DNA of 64,000 bases from Heterocephalus glaber (lineage: Eukaryota > Chordata > Mammalia > Rodentia > Bathyergidae), in NCBI RefSeq assembly GCF_000247695.1, contig NW_004624742.1:8114254-8178253 (forward strand), given 5' to 3'. Both the position numbers and the translations under genes were made by a program. Shown here piece after piece: positions 34,003-45,450 of the stretch (positions are counted from its first letter, which is position 1; every line of letters begins with the position of its first letter). The notes below the pieces were generated by a model that saw only the letters and a list, made by a program, of their open reading frames with translations, was not told the DNA's origin and ran no database searches.

Positions 34003-36144
34003 ATTGTTGTTGGTCATGGCAAAGTACTGCAAGTTACTCAGATACTGGATTTCTTCTGGAATGAAGGTCAGGTGGTTATAGCTTAGATCCAAACAGTGTA
34101 ATTTGGTGCATAGAAAAAGCTGCAAGGGTAGATTCTCAATATTATTATGATCCAAAAAGAGTTGCTCTAGGTTAGATAATGCCCCAATCTGGGCAGGAAT
34201 ATAAGCAATGTTATTGTGCCACAACTTTAAGCAGGAGAGATTCTGAAGATGCTGAAAGCTAATGATCTCTTCCACAGTTTTCAGGTTATTTTCCTTTAGA
34301 TCTAACTCATGCAAATTGTTCAGGCTGAAAATAGAGTGTGGAATTCGTTCCAGGTCACAGCTAATCAGTTCTAGACTTTTCAGATTGACCATCTTTTTCA
34401 AGTTGTTCAACACAACCAGTTTGCTGCCCTCGTTATCAAGGGATAGTTTCTGCAGTGAAGGTAAGAGGTCTGTAACAACTTGGGGGATCCTGGACAGGCT
34501 GCTTTTCAGGTAGAGGGTCCTCAGGTTTTTCAAGTCCTGAAAGGCCTCTAACTGCATGGTACTCAACTGCTGCTCAGGGAGAACACAGCCTGACAGATAA
34601 AGTTCCTTGAGATTTTTCAGATGAAATACCCAGCGTGGGATTTTTCCCATTTCAGTGAATTTCAGACGGAGAATTTTTAAATTCTCCTCTAGGAAGGCCA
34701 GTGCAGGGTGATCTACCACTAGGGACGAGTGGTACACATGAAGCTCCTTGAGATTGATCAGCTGCGAGACTGCAGAGGGCAGCTTAACCTCGGGGATAAG
34801 TTCCAGGCTTAGCACTTCCATTTCTGTTAACTCAAACACATTGTCAGGAAGACCACTGAGCATAAAAAGATGCAGTTCTATCTTGTCCTGGGAGTTTTTC
34901 ACAAGCTTACTTTTCAGTTTCTCAACTGTCCATTCATTGTTGAGGTTGATCTGTTTCAGTTTGTTCTCGCTGACCTCTGACAGGAATATGGAAAAGCGTT
35001 TGGAATAAAGAGGATCATACTGATCAGCCAGATGAAGGATGAAGGCAAAATCATTCTTGACATCTGGGATATCACTGTAGTTGCTTTTTTCTCTTAGTGC
35101 TTCAAAGGAATATTGCTTCAGGGAACTCCTCAGCATCCACCACAAGCTGTAGGAGGAGGTGAGACCATAAAGTATTACCAAAATGACATAAAATGAAGCC
35201 AGGACCTTAAATATTTCTGCCAAGGAGTAGACACACTGGTAGCGCTTATATCCTGTAAAAGCCTGCACATCAACTGAACAGTCAATTTCAAGAGTGATGT
35301 AGGTTAAAAAATATGGAACATAAGTTATGATGAAGACAAACAAAATGACTTTGACTATAATCTGCTTCAGATATACCCGATAGATGATGTCCTTCTGCTC
35401 CACATGCATTCGGAATCTTTTCACTTTTTCAAAGATGGCTTTGGCCTGTTCACCCTCTTTCTTGTCCAGGACACTGGAAGTTGGGCTTTCTATGCCAGCT
35501 GACTCTAGGGCTGGCTGTGGGTAGGGCAATGACTGCTTGCTGGAATCAATATCAGCTGAATACCCTGAGGTTGAAAGCAAAGTCTTGGACTTGGAGAGTT
35601 TCAGGGGCCTCACTGACTGCTCTGCCACTGTTTCTGACAGGGCCCGAGTGGTCCATGGAGAATCGAAGCACTTATGAAGGATGGCCACAAAATGCTCCAG
35701 CCTGGAACTGGTACTGGGGTAGTGAAGCCAAAAGTTGCTGCAGGCCGCAAAGATAAGAGTGTGCAAGAGCACCAGGTAGGGGAAGAATTTTGCAAACCAA
35801 TGGAGCTGCTTCTCATAACAGACAGCATCAATGTAGGAGTACTGCTGCCGGTGGAGGTCATTCTGGATTCGGAGGGGGAGCGGAAGTGGGGTCCCAGAAT
35901 TAGAGGTTGTGTTCATGCTGGCTTTTAGGATGTCCCAAGGCACGGTGCAGTGATTGTCGAATCCCACTTTGCATGGAAGACAGCATAGAACCCTGCTCTG
36001 CGTAAGCTGGAGAGCTCCAGCCAGCACGGCCACCAACAGCATGATGAGGGTGATGTAATACCAGAAGACATCCCACCATGGTTTTAAGATGTGATAAGAT
36101 GATTGAGCGTCTGCTAAACATTTTAGTTCTGTTAATGTAATCAT
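34003..36144 (-). CDS. LRRC8B: LRRC8B, coding exon 1 of 2 (residues 1-714)
   Basis: This exon encodes most of LRRC8B, a plasma-membrane subunit that joins LRRC8A in hexameric volume-regulated anion channels; a role in ER calcium leak has also been reported for this paralogue. I recognise the N-terminus (MITLTELKCLADAQSSYHIL) and the near-identical body. The order is a pannexin-like pore domain (about residues 1-345) with four membrane segments near 27-47, 119-140, 262-283 and 308-330. An intracellular loop at about 141-260 carries Ser/Thr-rich stretches and a Lys/Glu-rich stretch. A leucine-rich-repeat domain starts at about 400 and runs to the end. Extracellular cysteines 54/55, 58, 66, 109, 289 and 304 match the family's disulfide pattern, and a sequon (NTT) lies at 78-80. 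The first ATG is used because it gives the conserved family N-terminus and follows a splice acceptor by 26 nt. The exon ends after Asn-Asn-Asn at a GTAAGT donor. It has no frameshift or stop. Confidence 0.97.
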
Positions 36145-36170
36145 GACTTTTCTTTGTATGAGTACAGAAA
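36145..36170 (-). other. LRRC8B: LRRC8B 5' UTR segment in the coding exon
   Basis: Twenty-six untranslated nucleotides separate the start codon from a strong acceptor: on the minus strand a T-rich tract ends TTTTCCTTCTGCAG at 36171. This shows that at least one upstream non-coding exon exists. No CpG-rich first exon is visible between here and position 64000, so the promoter probably lies beyond the right edge. Confidence 0.8.
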
Positions 36171-38246
36171 CTGCAGAAGGAAAACAAAAGAAACACTAAT
36201 GAAATAAGTACTCAAATTATGCATTAACTTTAGTCCTTGTATATAACATCTTATTCAGTATTTAGCTCAAGCGTAAAACCTATGAGGCAGGGCTGATGGA
36301 GGGAACATAAGTCTTCTGGTTTCATTTAAAGCTGCAGACCACCCCAGTTCCTTAGATGGGGCCACTGCCTGACAAGGAGTGGATCTATTATGGGATTTGG
36401 GGTAGCCCTTGAGGTAATTATTTACTTACCTCCCAGATCTAAAGTCCAGCCCACGTTACTAAAAATTTTCTTCAGCTGTCTTTGTAAAAACTTTTTTTTT
36501 GTACTACTAGCTTGTAACAGCTCATTTCATACCCCCTAAAAGGTCTGAATAAGTTTCTTTCCATACTCTGTCCTATGACTGACTCAGGTATTATGTAACC
36601 TAAGTGTCATTTCAGTCACCACAAAGGGTATCTTGTCAGGCTGAGCTTTATAAAACTATCTTTCAGGCTTAGAGGAATTTACAAATTCTTCCTCAAAACA
36701 AACTGTCACTGAATGCATTATTTCCTTTCCCATCATTTAGTACACAAGACAAAACCCAAAACGAGAGGACATATGAGATAAGTAGTTCTGGACTTAGACC
36801 CCAAATTACCATAAACACAATGCAGAGGTGGGGGTAGAGTAGCAAAAACATTACTAGGTGAAAGAACAGGTAAAAAAAAAAAAATCTATGGATTTTGACT
36901 GATATTTGACAATTTCAGCCAATCATATGATAGTTCTTATGCCAAAAGAATGATATATAACCTTTGGCCATATGGACAGTGAACCAGATAAAAGGTGAGA
37001 GTTCTGTGTCTGCCTGGGACCGCAATGCTCAGTTACAGGTTCAAGATGAAATGGGGGACAAAATAATCAGAAGATACAATCTAAAACCCTTCTCTACAGA
37101 GGAAATAGGGAATTGATGACATTCAGCTTAGATAAAAGATGACTAATGAAAACTGAGAATTCATCTTTACATTTTTGTGCAAATACCTCATGGATAAAAG
37201 AATACATGGCTTTGTTTCACAGACAGAACTAGGTGGGCAGAAGATTTAGAAAGTCATATTTTGATCCAATCTGTTGCTGGAACATCACAGAAATGGCTGC
37301 TCTTGAAATAATTTAGCTCCCATCCCCAGCTGGGTCTAAATAGATAAAATCTATCAGATATGTTGCAAAGGAATTTCCTACAATGGATAAAGAGAGTGAC
37401 CCAGATAATTTTTAAGAGCTTTTCCAGCTCTGAGTTTATAATTTTGTCTTCTATGGGTTCCTGAGAGTTAAATTCATTGACGATATGCAACTGAAATTAC
37501 AGAAGAATGAAAACAAATACCTAACATGATAATAAGGAGGATATCTGACAGAGAATGGAGATTTATGCAACAAGAATACAAGCCAACATTGACCAAAATT
37601 AGTTATACTTACTATAATGGAAAAAAATGAATCAAATATATCAGCTATGCTTCAGTCAGGAGGTCTACATCTTTTGAAGTTTCTTAGACACACCATCTCT
37701 GAGTTTGTCTTCATTCTATGAGAAAACATAAATATCTTAAAAGACATGGAAAAATAAAACATTAGAGACACTCTTTCCAAAGACCTTCTCCATCAGCAGA
37801 CATGATATGGCCAATAGATTTCCATAAGCTACTTTCCTTTTCACAGTGGAGCCTGTTTTGGCAAAGCTGTAATTCAGGACACCACTCATACTCATCAGAT
37901 CATACTCACTCCCTGAACTTTGTGTAAATTACAGAGAAGTTTCTACAGAAATTTAGGTGCAACATATTTTAAAATTCTGTATCTATAACACTTAGCTTTC
38001 TCCAAGTAATTTACATATGTAAATTTCTCCCACTCAGCCTCACAGTTGGTCTTATTTGCATTTATCATATGGCTTGTCAAACCATGTAATTTCTGTTCCC
38101 AAATTTAAAACTGTACATCTATCCAAATAAGAATGTCTCAATGCTCCAAAAATTTAGCCTACCAATTTCATTAGAAAAAGACATAACACTATTCTATACA
38201 TGTCTCAGACATATGGCTACAATTTCTTGAATTTATTAGTTATTAA
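36171..38246. other. Intron sequence, no exon seen
   Basis: Unique-looking AT-rich sequence with one run of 13 A near 36871 and no recognisable repeat family or coding exon. Confidence 0.45.
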
Positions 38247-38259
38247 ATATAGCTAGCCA

Positions 38260-38461
38260 AGTCAGCCATGGAGGGGCACATACTTGTATTCCTAGCACTT
38301 TGGGAATCTGAGGCAGGAGGATCACAAGTTTCAGCCCAACGTGGGCAACTTAGCATTTTAGTGACATTCTGACTCAAAATAAAAATAAAGAGGGGCTGAG
38401 ATGTAGCTCAGTGGTAGATGTCCCCTGGGTTTAACCCCCAATACTGAAAAAACAATTACCT
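38260..38461 (+). mobile_element. B1-dID dimeric SINE
   Basis: The left monomer is B1-like (CTTGTATTCCTAGCACTTTG, GAGGCAGGAGGATCACAAG) and the right monomer ID-like (GGGGCTGAGATGTAGCTCAG, then GGGTTTAACCCCCAATAC). It is bounded by ATATAGCTAGCCA/ATATATCTAGCCA (38247-38259, 38462-38474; 12 of 13 identical), which shows the two halves moved as one unit. Confidence 0.88.
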
Positions 38462-38937
38462 ATATATCTAGCCATAAACTTTGTAGATTAGGCCATTCTC
38501 AGCACTTCAATCATTTCTGGAAGCTAAATTAAATATGTAAGTTTGAGCTGTCAGAAAAATCTGCGTGTGAAAAGTCTCCTGGAAATGCTCATATCTTCCC
38601 CGAAGACATAATTTTCTTTAAAAATTTATTAAGTACTTGAAGTCCAGCTACAAGTACTAACCTCAATTATATATGAGATATTTTTAGCAATAATTTTGTG
38701 ACTTTATCATTTCAAATATCAAGAAGTTTGGCATGTCTGAAATTTGCTTTGGGTTTATAAAGCCACATACAAAGCCTGCTTTATAATGAAAGCATCAAAT
38801 TGTTTTACAGGCTAGAAAGCACAGGTACAATGTATGACAACCTAACTACTATTTCATAAGATGGCATTACTGAGTATGAATTTGTAGCATATGATACATG
38901 ATGGAATTTATATGCAATGAGTAGGATAAAGGCATCT

Positions 38938-39028
38938 AGGGCCTGGGGCGTAGCTCAGTGCTGAGTGCATGCTTAGCAAGTATAAGGCCCTAGGTTTAAT
39001 CTTTAGCACCAAAATTAAAAAAAAAAAA
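38938..39028 (+). mobile_element. Old ID SINE
   Basis: GGGCCTGGGGCGTAGCTCAG, AGCAAGTATAAGGCCCTAGG and CTTTAGCACC with an A tail. The older class by its 3' end and divergence. Confidence 0.8.
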
Positions 39029-39376
39029 AGAAGACAGACATCTGATGTGTAAAACATTTTACACATTCTTCCACAGCATTGCATCTGTAATATGCCAAAA
39101 AAGGAATTATTGCATAATACCAGAATGCTATTCAGTCACGACATGTTGTTATACGTTTTCTTTAAATATTACAAATACATGTTCTATTTTATGACACTGT
39201 CTCTACGAAAAGACACAGCAATCCCAACTGATAGCAATATTCTAAAATAATCATAATGAGAAATGACTATGAACTCATCAGTAGGATCTCAAATGAATAG
39301 AGGGTTGTCATATTTATTCTAACTTGAAAATTAATTGCAGAGAACTTTCCTTGTTTTTCTTTTTTAAAACTATAAA

Positions 39377-39630
39377 TTTAGCTGGGTGTGGTGTGAGCAT
39401 CTGTAATCCCAGCACTCAGGGAGGCTGAGGCAGAAGAATCAAACATTTTAGTCAAGCCTGGGCAACTTGGCTAGACCCTCCCTAAAGGAGAAGGAAGGAA
39501 GGAAGGAAGGAAGGAAGACAGGCAGGGAAGAAGAAAAAGTGGGAAGGCAGGCAGGAAGGCAGTCAGGCAGGCCATCTGGCCAGCTAGCCTGGATTTAATC
39601 CCTCAATACCACAAAAACAAACAAAATAAG
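39377..39630 (+). mobile_element. B1-dID SINE with an internal (GGAA)n expansion
   Basis: B1 monomer (GCTGGGTGTGGTGTGAGCAT, CAGCACTCAGGGAGGCTGAG), then a purine tract, then a remnant of the ID 3' end (GGATTTAATCCCTCAATACC). It is bounded by the perfect 11-bp duplication AAAACTATAAA at 39366-39376 and 39631-39641. The repeat tract has replaced most of the ID half. Confidence 0.85.
39489..39580 (+). repeat. (GGAA)n / (GGCA)n simple repeat
   Basis: About seven GGAA units followed by imperfect GGCAGGAAGGCAG units, inside the SINE at 39377-39630. Confidence 0.9.
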
Positions 39631-39754
39631 AAAACTATAAACTATCTTCTACCATCTAATTCAAATTTCCTTTGATGGGTTCCTTGTCAATAAGAGCAAA
39701 AAAAATCTCTATTATCTATATCTGCTTCCACAGAACATTTCACTTATATTCATC

Positions 39755-39925
39755 TCAAAAGCCATTGAAATAAATGGTACTCCTTTTAAAAACATGGAAA
39801 ATAAGACTGGCCCAAAGAATTAACCTTGCTCAAGGTAACAAAGCTAGCAAGAAATAAAATTACAAACGGAACTGAAGAACTCAAATACTAAGTCTTGTCC
39901 GCACCAGACCACATGGCCTCACTAA
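39755..39925 (-). mobile_element. MIR SINE, reverse orientation
   Basis: AACCTTGCTCAAGGTAACAA, AGCTAGCAAGAAATAAAATT and CTCAAATACTAAGTCTTGTC follow reverse-MIR order. Confidence 0.6.
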
Positions 39926-40358
39926 ATTCAATTAACTATGCCACAGTCTAAATTTCCCCCAAAAGCTAGAGAAAAAGCTATTTAACTCTGCATTATCTCT
40001 TCAACATCTGCATTATAACTGAGTTCATTATAATCTTGAAAAACAAGGATGCAAATGTAGTTTTCTACAAAGTCTCCAGCTGCACAGCTACATACCGTGT
40101 CATCTACTTTCTTATCTAAATATTTTTCTACTACATATTTTCTACTAAATTATGTGAGACTTAATATTCAAATGCATAGCATCTGGATTTAAGGATATAT
40201 GAAAAGTTTTAAGCATTCCTATATGACAAATGCTGATAATTTTTCTAATTGAAGAGCTTAACCAGAGTTAGAGCCATTATGCCCTTTAATACTGTTTGTG
40301 TGTACCCCAAACATTTTCCAGACCATATTTTACCAAATAATGTGGATTCAATCCAAAT

Positions 40359-40410
40359 AAGATCCCTATTTCTTTTCTTTTCTTTTCTTTTTTTTAAGAT
40401 CCCTATTTCT
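40359..40410. repeat. 15-bp direct duplication around a T-rich insert
   Basis: AAGATCCCTATTTCT occurs perfectly at 40359-40373 and 40396-40410. Between them are 22 bp of TTTTC units and T. On the minus strand this is an A-rich tail with a target duplication but no element body. Confidence 0.85.
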
Positions 40411-41623
40411 AATATACAAATGCAGTAAATCAGTTCAAAGAAACAATGTTAAGAGTAAATGAATTTTATGGTCCTAATTTCATTCCTTTAACTTTTAAAT
40501 ATCACTAAAAAGTCATAAAAGCTTTTTAAAGCACATGAACTCATCCGACAATCTCATCACAAAATCTCTGAGACTGAAATAACAATACTCAAGTTAGGCA
40601 TTTTTATTTCCCAGTAGTCCTTATTTTACTTTGAAAGCATTTCCAAAATAACCAGTGAAAAAAATAAACAAATGATGATCAGATGGTATTTAGAGTCATT
40701 ATATGATGAGAGCTGGATGCTACTTCAAAGATCTGTCTCTGATTCCAGGCACTGAAAGTGGGAGTTCTCTACACTACTCTCCTAAAAACTGATTTCAAAA
40801 TCATCTTATATTCCTCAAAAATGTTTCGTGCTACTTCCTATCAATATGTTTCTTGGGTCTCGCCTACATCTAACAAATTTAAATTTATCTTTTTGAGATC
40901 TCTCTCTAGGAAACAACATATGAGTATTTCTGATTAATTTTCCCCACTTGTTTATGCTAAATAAAGCATAAAGTTATTCAAGGTGACAGAGGCTTTGAAC
41001 TGGTCTTGGGAGCCATGTGGCTAGAACTCAGCATCATGTAAGGAAGGATTGCATGCTCCAAACGCTGATGGCTTTTAAAAAATTAAGGTTTTATTTCTCA
41101 AGTTTCTGTGAGAGGTCTTCTACTTCACAGTACTGGCTAGCAGAATGATGACTGGAAGGACCAAAATGGACTCATTCATCATAATGGTAGTCACCGGGAG
41201 CTGGCTGATAACGTCTTCATATAAGATTCCACGTGGTACTTTGTGTGTCTTCAAAGAGCATGGTGGGTTCTAAGTCCATTACACACCCATACGTCAAAGC
41301 CACAGATCTTTCAAGTCGTAGCATTTGAAGCCACAAAGAGCTATATTTTACAAAATCTTTTAATCAAGAGTCACAAGGCCAGGCCAGATTCTACAGGAAA
41401 AGCAGCAGGCTGTACCTTTCAGTGCCAAGAATGGCAAAGAACTTGCAGCCATTTTTATTCTACCACAGCCTACCCTCTGGCCATAGATGATTTATTTTCC
41501 TCCTGCATACAAAGCCTACTAACCCTCTCCCAAAAGTTGCACTCCACCAGGGCACCCAATTCAGGTCCAAAGTCCAGGACTGTGCCATCTAAATTAAGTC
41601 CAGGAGAGGACAATGCCCCTGAG
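40411..41623. other. Intron sequence, no exon seen
   Basis: A 179-codon open frame at 41243-41782 is the longest here, but its C-terminal part is translated ID SINE and the rest matches no family I know. From about 41070 the sequence has the feel of an old degraded repeat, which I cannot name. Confidence 0.45.
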
Positions 41624-41636
41624 ATTCTTAAATCTT

Positions 41637-41718
41637 TTTTTGGTACCGGGCATCAAGCTCAGGTCCTTGCGCTTGCGGGGGCAGGCAGCGGCACCACTGA
41701 GCTAAATCCTCGGCCGGC
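41637..41718 (-). mobile_element. Young ID SINE, reverse orientation
   Basis: GGCATCAAGCTCAGGTCC then CGGCACCACTGAGCTAAATC. Bounded by ATTCTTAAATCTT/ATTCTTAAGTCTT (41624-41636, 41719-41731; 12 of 13). Confidence 0.92.
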
Positions 41719-42700
41719 ATTCTTAAGTCTTAATGGCCCTTTCTTCCATCTAGCTGAGAGGACCCAGGAGGAACAGCCTTAAATTTTTTGAAGTTTTAAT
41801 ACAGGGTGTGACAGCTGTGCCTTTGCTTTTTATTTTTACTTTGAGGTCACGTTGTATTGGCAGTAGTGCTCTGGATCTGATCTTTGGACATGAGACCATT
41901 TCTTTCTTTGAGTACTTTTTGTAGTGTGGAAAAGCTGGAGATGAGAAATAGTTCTATTTACAACCCTAGCAAATTCAGGATTAGAAATATTTCCTCTAAA
42001 ATTTAGTAAAATCTGAGCAGTTTCTTCTTAATCCACCACTTATTATACTATGGTCATAGAGGGCTTAAAAAGGGAACCAGTTGCTGCTTCCAATATTCTG
42101 TTGAAAAATCTTAGATCCACAAGTTCATTAGTTTTTCTATTCTACATGTTTCTGTTTTATCCATGTACATAACACAGTTCTGTTACATGTGTGTTTCCTG
42201 CATGTTGTTACAATAACTTTCTATGTCACATGTTATCATGTGATGCTTTTGCTAATTTTTTTGTCAATATTAAAACAAGGGTACCATTTTACATCTCCAG
42301 TGGCAATTTCCTCACTGACCTTCAGTCACCATTAATAGTATTCTTACTCCACTTAAGGCCTTCTCTACCACCCACTCCAAAACTAATGCCACATATTTTG
42401 TTATGGCAGCACCTCACTTCTAGGTACAATTTTGGTGTTTGGTTTCTTATTCTACGTAACAAACCACATCAAATCTTATTGGCTAAAGTAACAATACATT
42501 ATTTCTCATTGTTCTGTGGCAGTCATGTGTCATATGGTAAGGGCTGGGTTGCTGGGGTGGCCAGAAGATCTGAAGCACCTCAGTCACCAGCTGGCACTAG
42601 TGAAGGATAGAATCTCTGTCCAGATGAGGAAGGATCATTAGAAAGTGTAAAAGAGGATAGAGAAGCAGTGTCACTGAGATAAAGGAGAAGCTTTTAATTT

Positions 42701-42868
42701 TTATTTTTAAAACATTTTCCTCAATATCAGGGATTGAACGAGGAAGTGATGAGCTATACCTTCAGCTCTTTTTATGTTAGACAGCATCTCACTAACTTGC
42801 CCTGGCTAGCCTTGAACTTGTGATTCTCCTACCTCAGCCTCCTGAATAGCTAGGATTTCAGGCATGCA
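42701..42868 (-). mobile_element. B1-dID SINE, reverse orientation
   Basis: The ID-derived half comes first on the plus strand (CAGGGATTGAACGAGGAAGT, then GAGCTATACCTTCAGCTC). The B1 half follows (CCTGGCTAGCCTTGAACTTG, CTACCTCAGCCTCCTGAATA). Confidence 0.75.
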
Positions 42869-42879
42869 TTTATGGTACT

Positions 42880-43895
42880 CACAAATTAAGAGTTTCAAGG
42901 AAAGAACCTGACATCGTTGTCAAATAATACAGAGAAAACCAAAGAAGAACAGAGATGTGTATCTACCTTTTGGCAATTTCCTATTCAAAACTGTAGAGGG
43001 GTAATGGTTCTGTAAAACAATGATAAATAACATTTTAGATATTAAGAAAATCACCCCAATCATCTGAAACCCCAGGAAATAACGACTGAATAAATTAAGT
43101 GGAATAAACAAAAAATAAAGTTACTGCATGAACTAAAACCATAGGAACAACTCCAGAAATCTTAACAAAATGTGAGTTGTTCTGAAACTTAAAGAACTCT
43201 GTTTCACTATTCCTTGTTGCTAGTGGCTCTGAAAGACATTTAATTTAGATAATCATCTGTTAAGGAAAATACCTCAATTCTCTGATGCTGTTAGTAAGCA
43301 ACCATATTATCTAAATATTGGAAGTAAAGAATTTGTAGCTGGAATACTGGAATGTTAACACTGGACCATAAGCTGTCAGTGGCTAAAGAACTCTTAGAAA
43401 GAAAGCATAAACTGAAGGCAACTTCAAATCCCTCACTACTTCTCATTGTTGACAAAAACCTTTTTTCTTCCAGGGAGGAGCTATAGGTCCAACTACTGCC
43501 CTCAACGATTGAGGGGATGCAGCAGAGTAATGTCAACACCCACACCTGAGTGTGACAGCTGCTGTTTAGTCTACCTTCCACAACCACATGTTTCTTTCTC
43601 ATGGCTGGCTCTAAGCCAGTGCCACAAGGAAAGGACATGTGGAAAGTGTAAATTGTACTTTAATTAAACTGGCACAGAAAAGAAAATCACCACACAATAC
43701 CTTTAAAAGATATCTAGAATCTTACCATTCAGATATCTAGAATCACACGGACTAATCCAGGAAGACACCACAGAAACAGTCTACTCTTTACTGCATAAAT
43801 AAGCCTTCCTGATAAAATAATCACAAAGTTGTGAATTTACACCAGACAAACAAGTTTACTCCAGAAATACTTAAAAGTACAATTGAGCCTCCAGT
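42880..43895. other. Intron sequence, no exon seen
   Basis: Two opposed open frames at 43291-43667 show no family similarity. Otherwise unremarkable. Confidence 0.4.
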
Positions 43896-43899
43896 TCCG

Positions 43900-44132
43900 T
43901 TCCTTCCCTTTTCTTTCTTCTTTCTTTCTTTTCTTTTCTTCCTTCTTTCTTTTCGTTTCTTTTCTTTCTTCCTTCTTTCTTTCTTGCTTTCTTTCCCTCC
44001 CTCTTTCTTTCTTTTCTTTCTTTCTTTCTTCCTTCCTTCCTTTCTTTCCCTCCCTCCCTCCTTCCCTTCTCCCCCTCCCCTCCCCCTCCCTTCTCCTCCC
44101 CTCCCCTCCCCTTCCCTTTCTTTCTTTCTTTT
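43900..44132 (+). repeat. 233-nt polypyrimidine tract
   Basis: Only two purines (G at 43955 and 43986) interrupt 233 nt of C and T arranged as CTTT, CCTT and CCCT units. It abuts the tail of the reverse B1-dID at 44133, so it probably grew from that SINE's poly(A) tail. Long open frames on both strands here are artefacts of the repeat. Confidence 0.95.
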
Positions 44133-44318
44133 CAGTACTGGAGACTGAACCCAGGGGTTTTGCACTGAGCTATAATACCCAGCCCTTTAAATTTTCTCTC
44201 TTTTTTTTTTTTTTGAGACAGGGTCTTGCCAAATTGCTTAATGGGCTTGATCTTGCAATTCTCCTACCTCAGCCTATCCAAGTGCGGGGATTAAAGGTGC
44301 ATCCACCACACCTAGCTG
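44133..44318 (-). mobile_element. B1-dID SINE, reverse orientation
   Basis: ID half (CAGTACTGGAGACTGAACCC, GCACTGAGCTATAATACCC), a T run, then the B1 half (GAGACAGGGTCTTGCC, CTACCTCAGCCTATCCAAGT, CACCACACCTAGC). Confidence 0.85.
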
Positions 44319-44639
44319 TCTCTAATCTTAATCTTTTCTTTAAAGTTGGATTTTGTATATTCAGTGATGGAAGCTAAGCACTACACGAATACTAAGGAAA
44401 TGTGGGGCCTTATCTCTGCTTTCCTAGAATTATAATTCTTTTGTAGATAGAAAACATGCATAGTTGAAAGTTGCACACCATCTTATGCCATCATTTCAGT
44501 GCTCAAATGAGAGGTATGATGAGATAAATCTAATAAATACTACATTTCTCTATACAGACAAAATGCCCAAAGAGAATGGGTGAAACAATACCAAGTAGCA
44601 GAAGCTGTCAAAAGAGAGCAGGATTTTAGTTTGTTCATG

Positions 44640-45450
44640 TAACTAATACTTAGTAAGCTAGTCACGTATCAGGAGGAGCACAGGAGCATATCTAAGAGTT
44701 AACAACATAGGTATGTAAGATGGACAAGACCTGTGTCCTTTACTGTGTAGTGAGGAAAAGGACACAACAACACAAACACAGAAAGAACAGAAATGCTATG
44801 TAGAACATTGTACTAGTCAGCTTTCTTATCTCTAGGACAAACTGCCTGAGTATCCATAACTTAAAGGAGGAGAGGTTTATTTGGCTCATGCTTTCAGAGG
44901 ATTTAGTCTATGGCTAGAGCATGGGAGGGCAAAGCTGTTTAGTTTATGGATGCTGAGAAGCAGAGCAGGGGAACAATGCCAGAGAGGAAGGGTTAAGGGA
45001 CTAGACATGGCCACATATCCATCATCCAACCAGATACACCCAGAAATGTGCTTCTACTAATTGCCTGGGCAGCTCCCAAACCGATCAAGTTGATGATTAA
45101 GCTTAACCATTACAAATATAAAGCTGATGTACATGGGGTGGTCAGGGAAGGCCTTAGAGTGACTGCCATTAATATGGAGATTAACATAGAGCCAGTCATA
45201 AGGCCAAGTTGAGGAGGATCATTTCAGAGAGAATAGCAGGGGCAGGATGTGTGAAGATCAGAAAGGACATTCTGACATTCCACTCTGGCTGGAATGTCAG
45301 AAGACTAGAGAGAAATAAGTGACAGCCTTCAGCTAAAGTAAAGAGTTTGGATAATAAATAATTCAAGAATGACAGAACAGTCACTGAAGGGTTTTAAGTA
45401 GAGGATAGCAAGATCTGTTATCAGCATTTAAAAGTTTACAGTCAGCTCAA
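44640..45450 (+). mobile_element. Ancient LINE2-like repeat split by an LTR
   Basis: GGTGGTCAGGGAAGGCCTTA, CAGAAAGGACATTCTGACAT and GAAGGGTTTTAAGTAGAGG after the LTR follow a familiar mammal-wide relic, and the part before it (ACAAGACCTGTGTCCTTTAC) fits the start. The family is not certain. Confidence 0.4.
44815..45117 (+). mobile_element. MaLR-like solo LTR
   Basis: TGTACTAGTCAGCTTTCTTA, CATAACTTAAAGGAGGAGAG, GAAGCAGAGCAGGGGAACAA and ACCAGATACACCCAGAAATG, in the shared block order of the family at 6434. Confidence 0.72.

Noticed and set aside
35481..35928. Open frames on the opposite strand and in other frames of the LRRC8B exon
   Set aside because: Shadows of a strongly conserved coding exon.
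39489..39580. CRISPR-like array
   Set aside because: It is a simple GGAA microsatellite in a SINE; CRISPR arrays do not occur in mammalian nuclear genomes.
41243..41782. 179-codon plus-strand open frame
   Set aside because: The C-terminal third is translated reverse ID SINE, the rest matches no family I recognise, and there are no exon-like flanks. Chance frame.
42191..42610. 139-codon plus-strand open frame
   Set aside because: Low-complexity composition and no known similarity; expected by chance in 64 kb.
43821..44377. Long opposed open frames of 105-164 codons
   Set aside because: They are translations of a polypyrimidine/polypurine simple repeat and adjoining SINE, which rarely contains stops.
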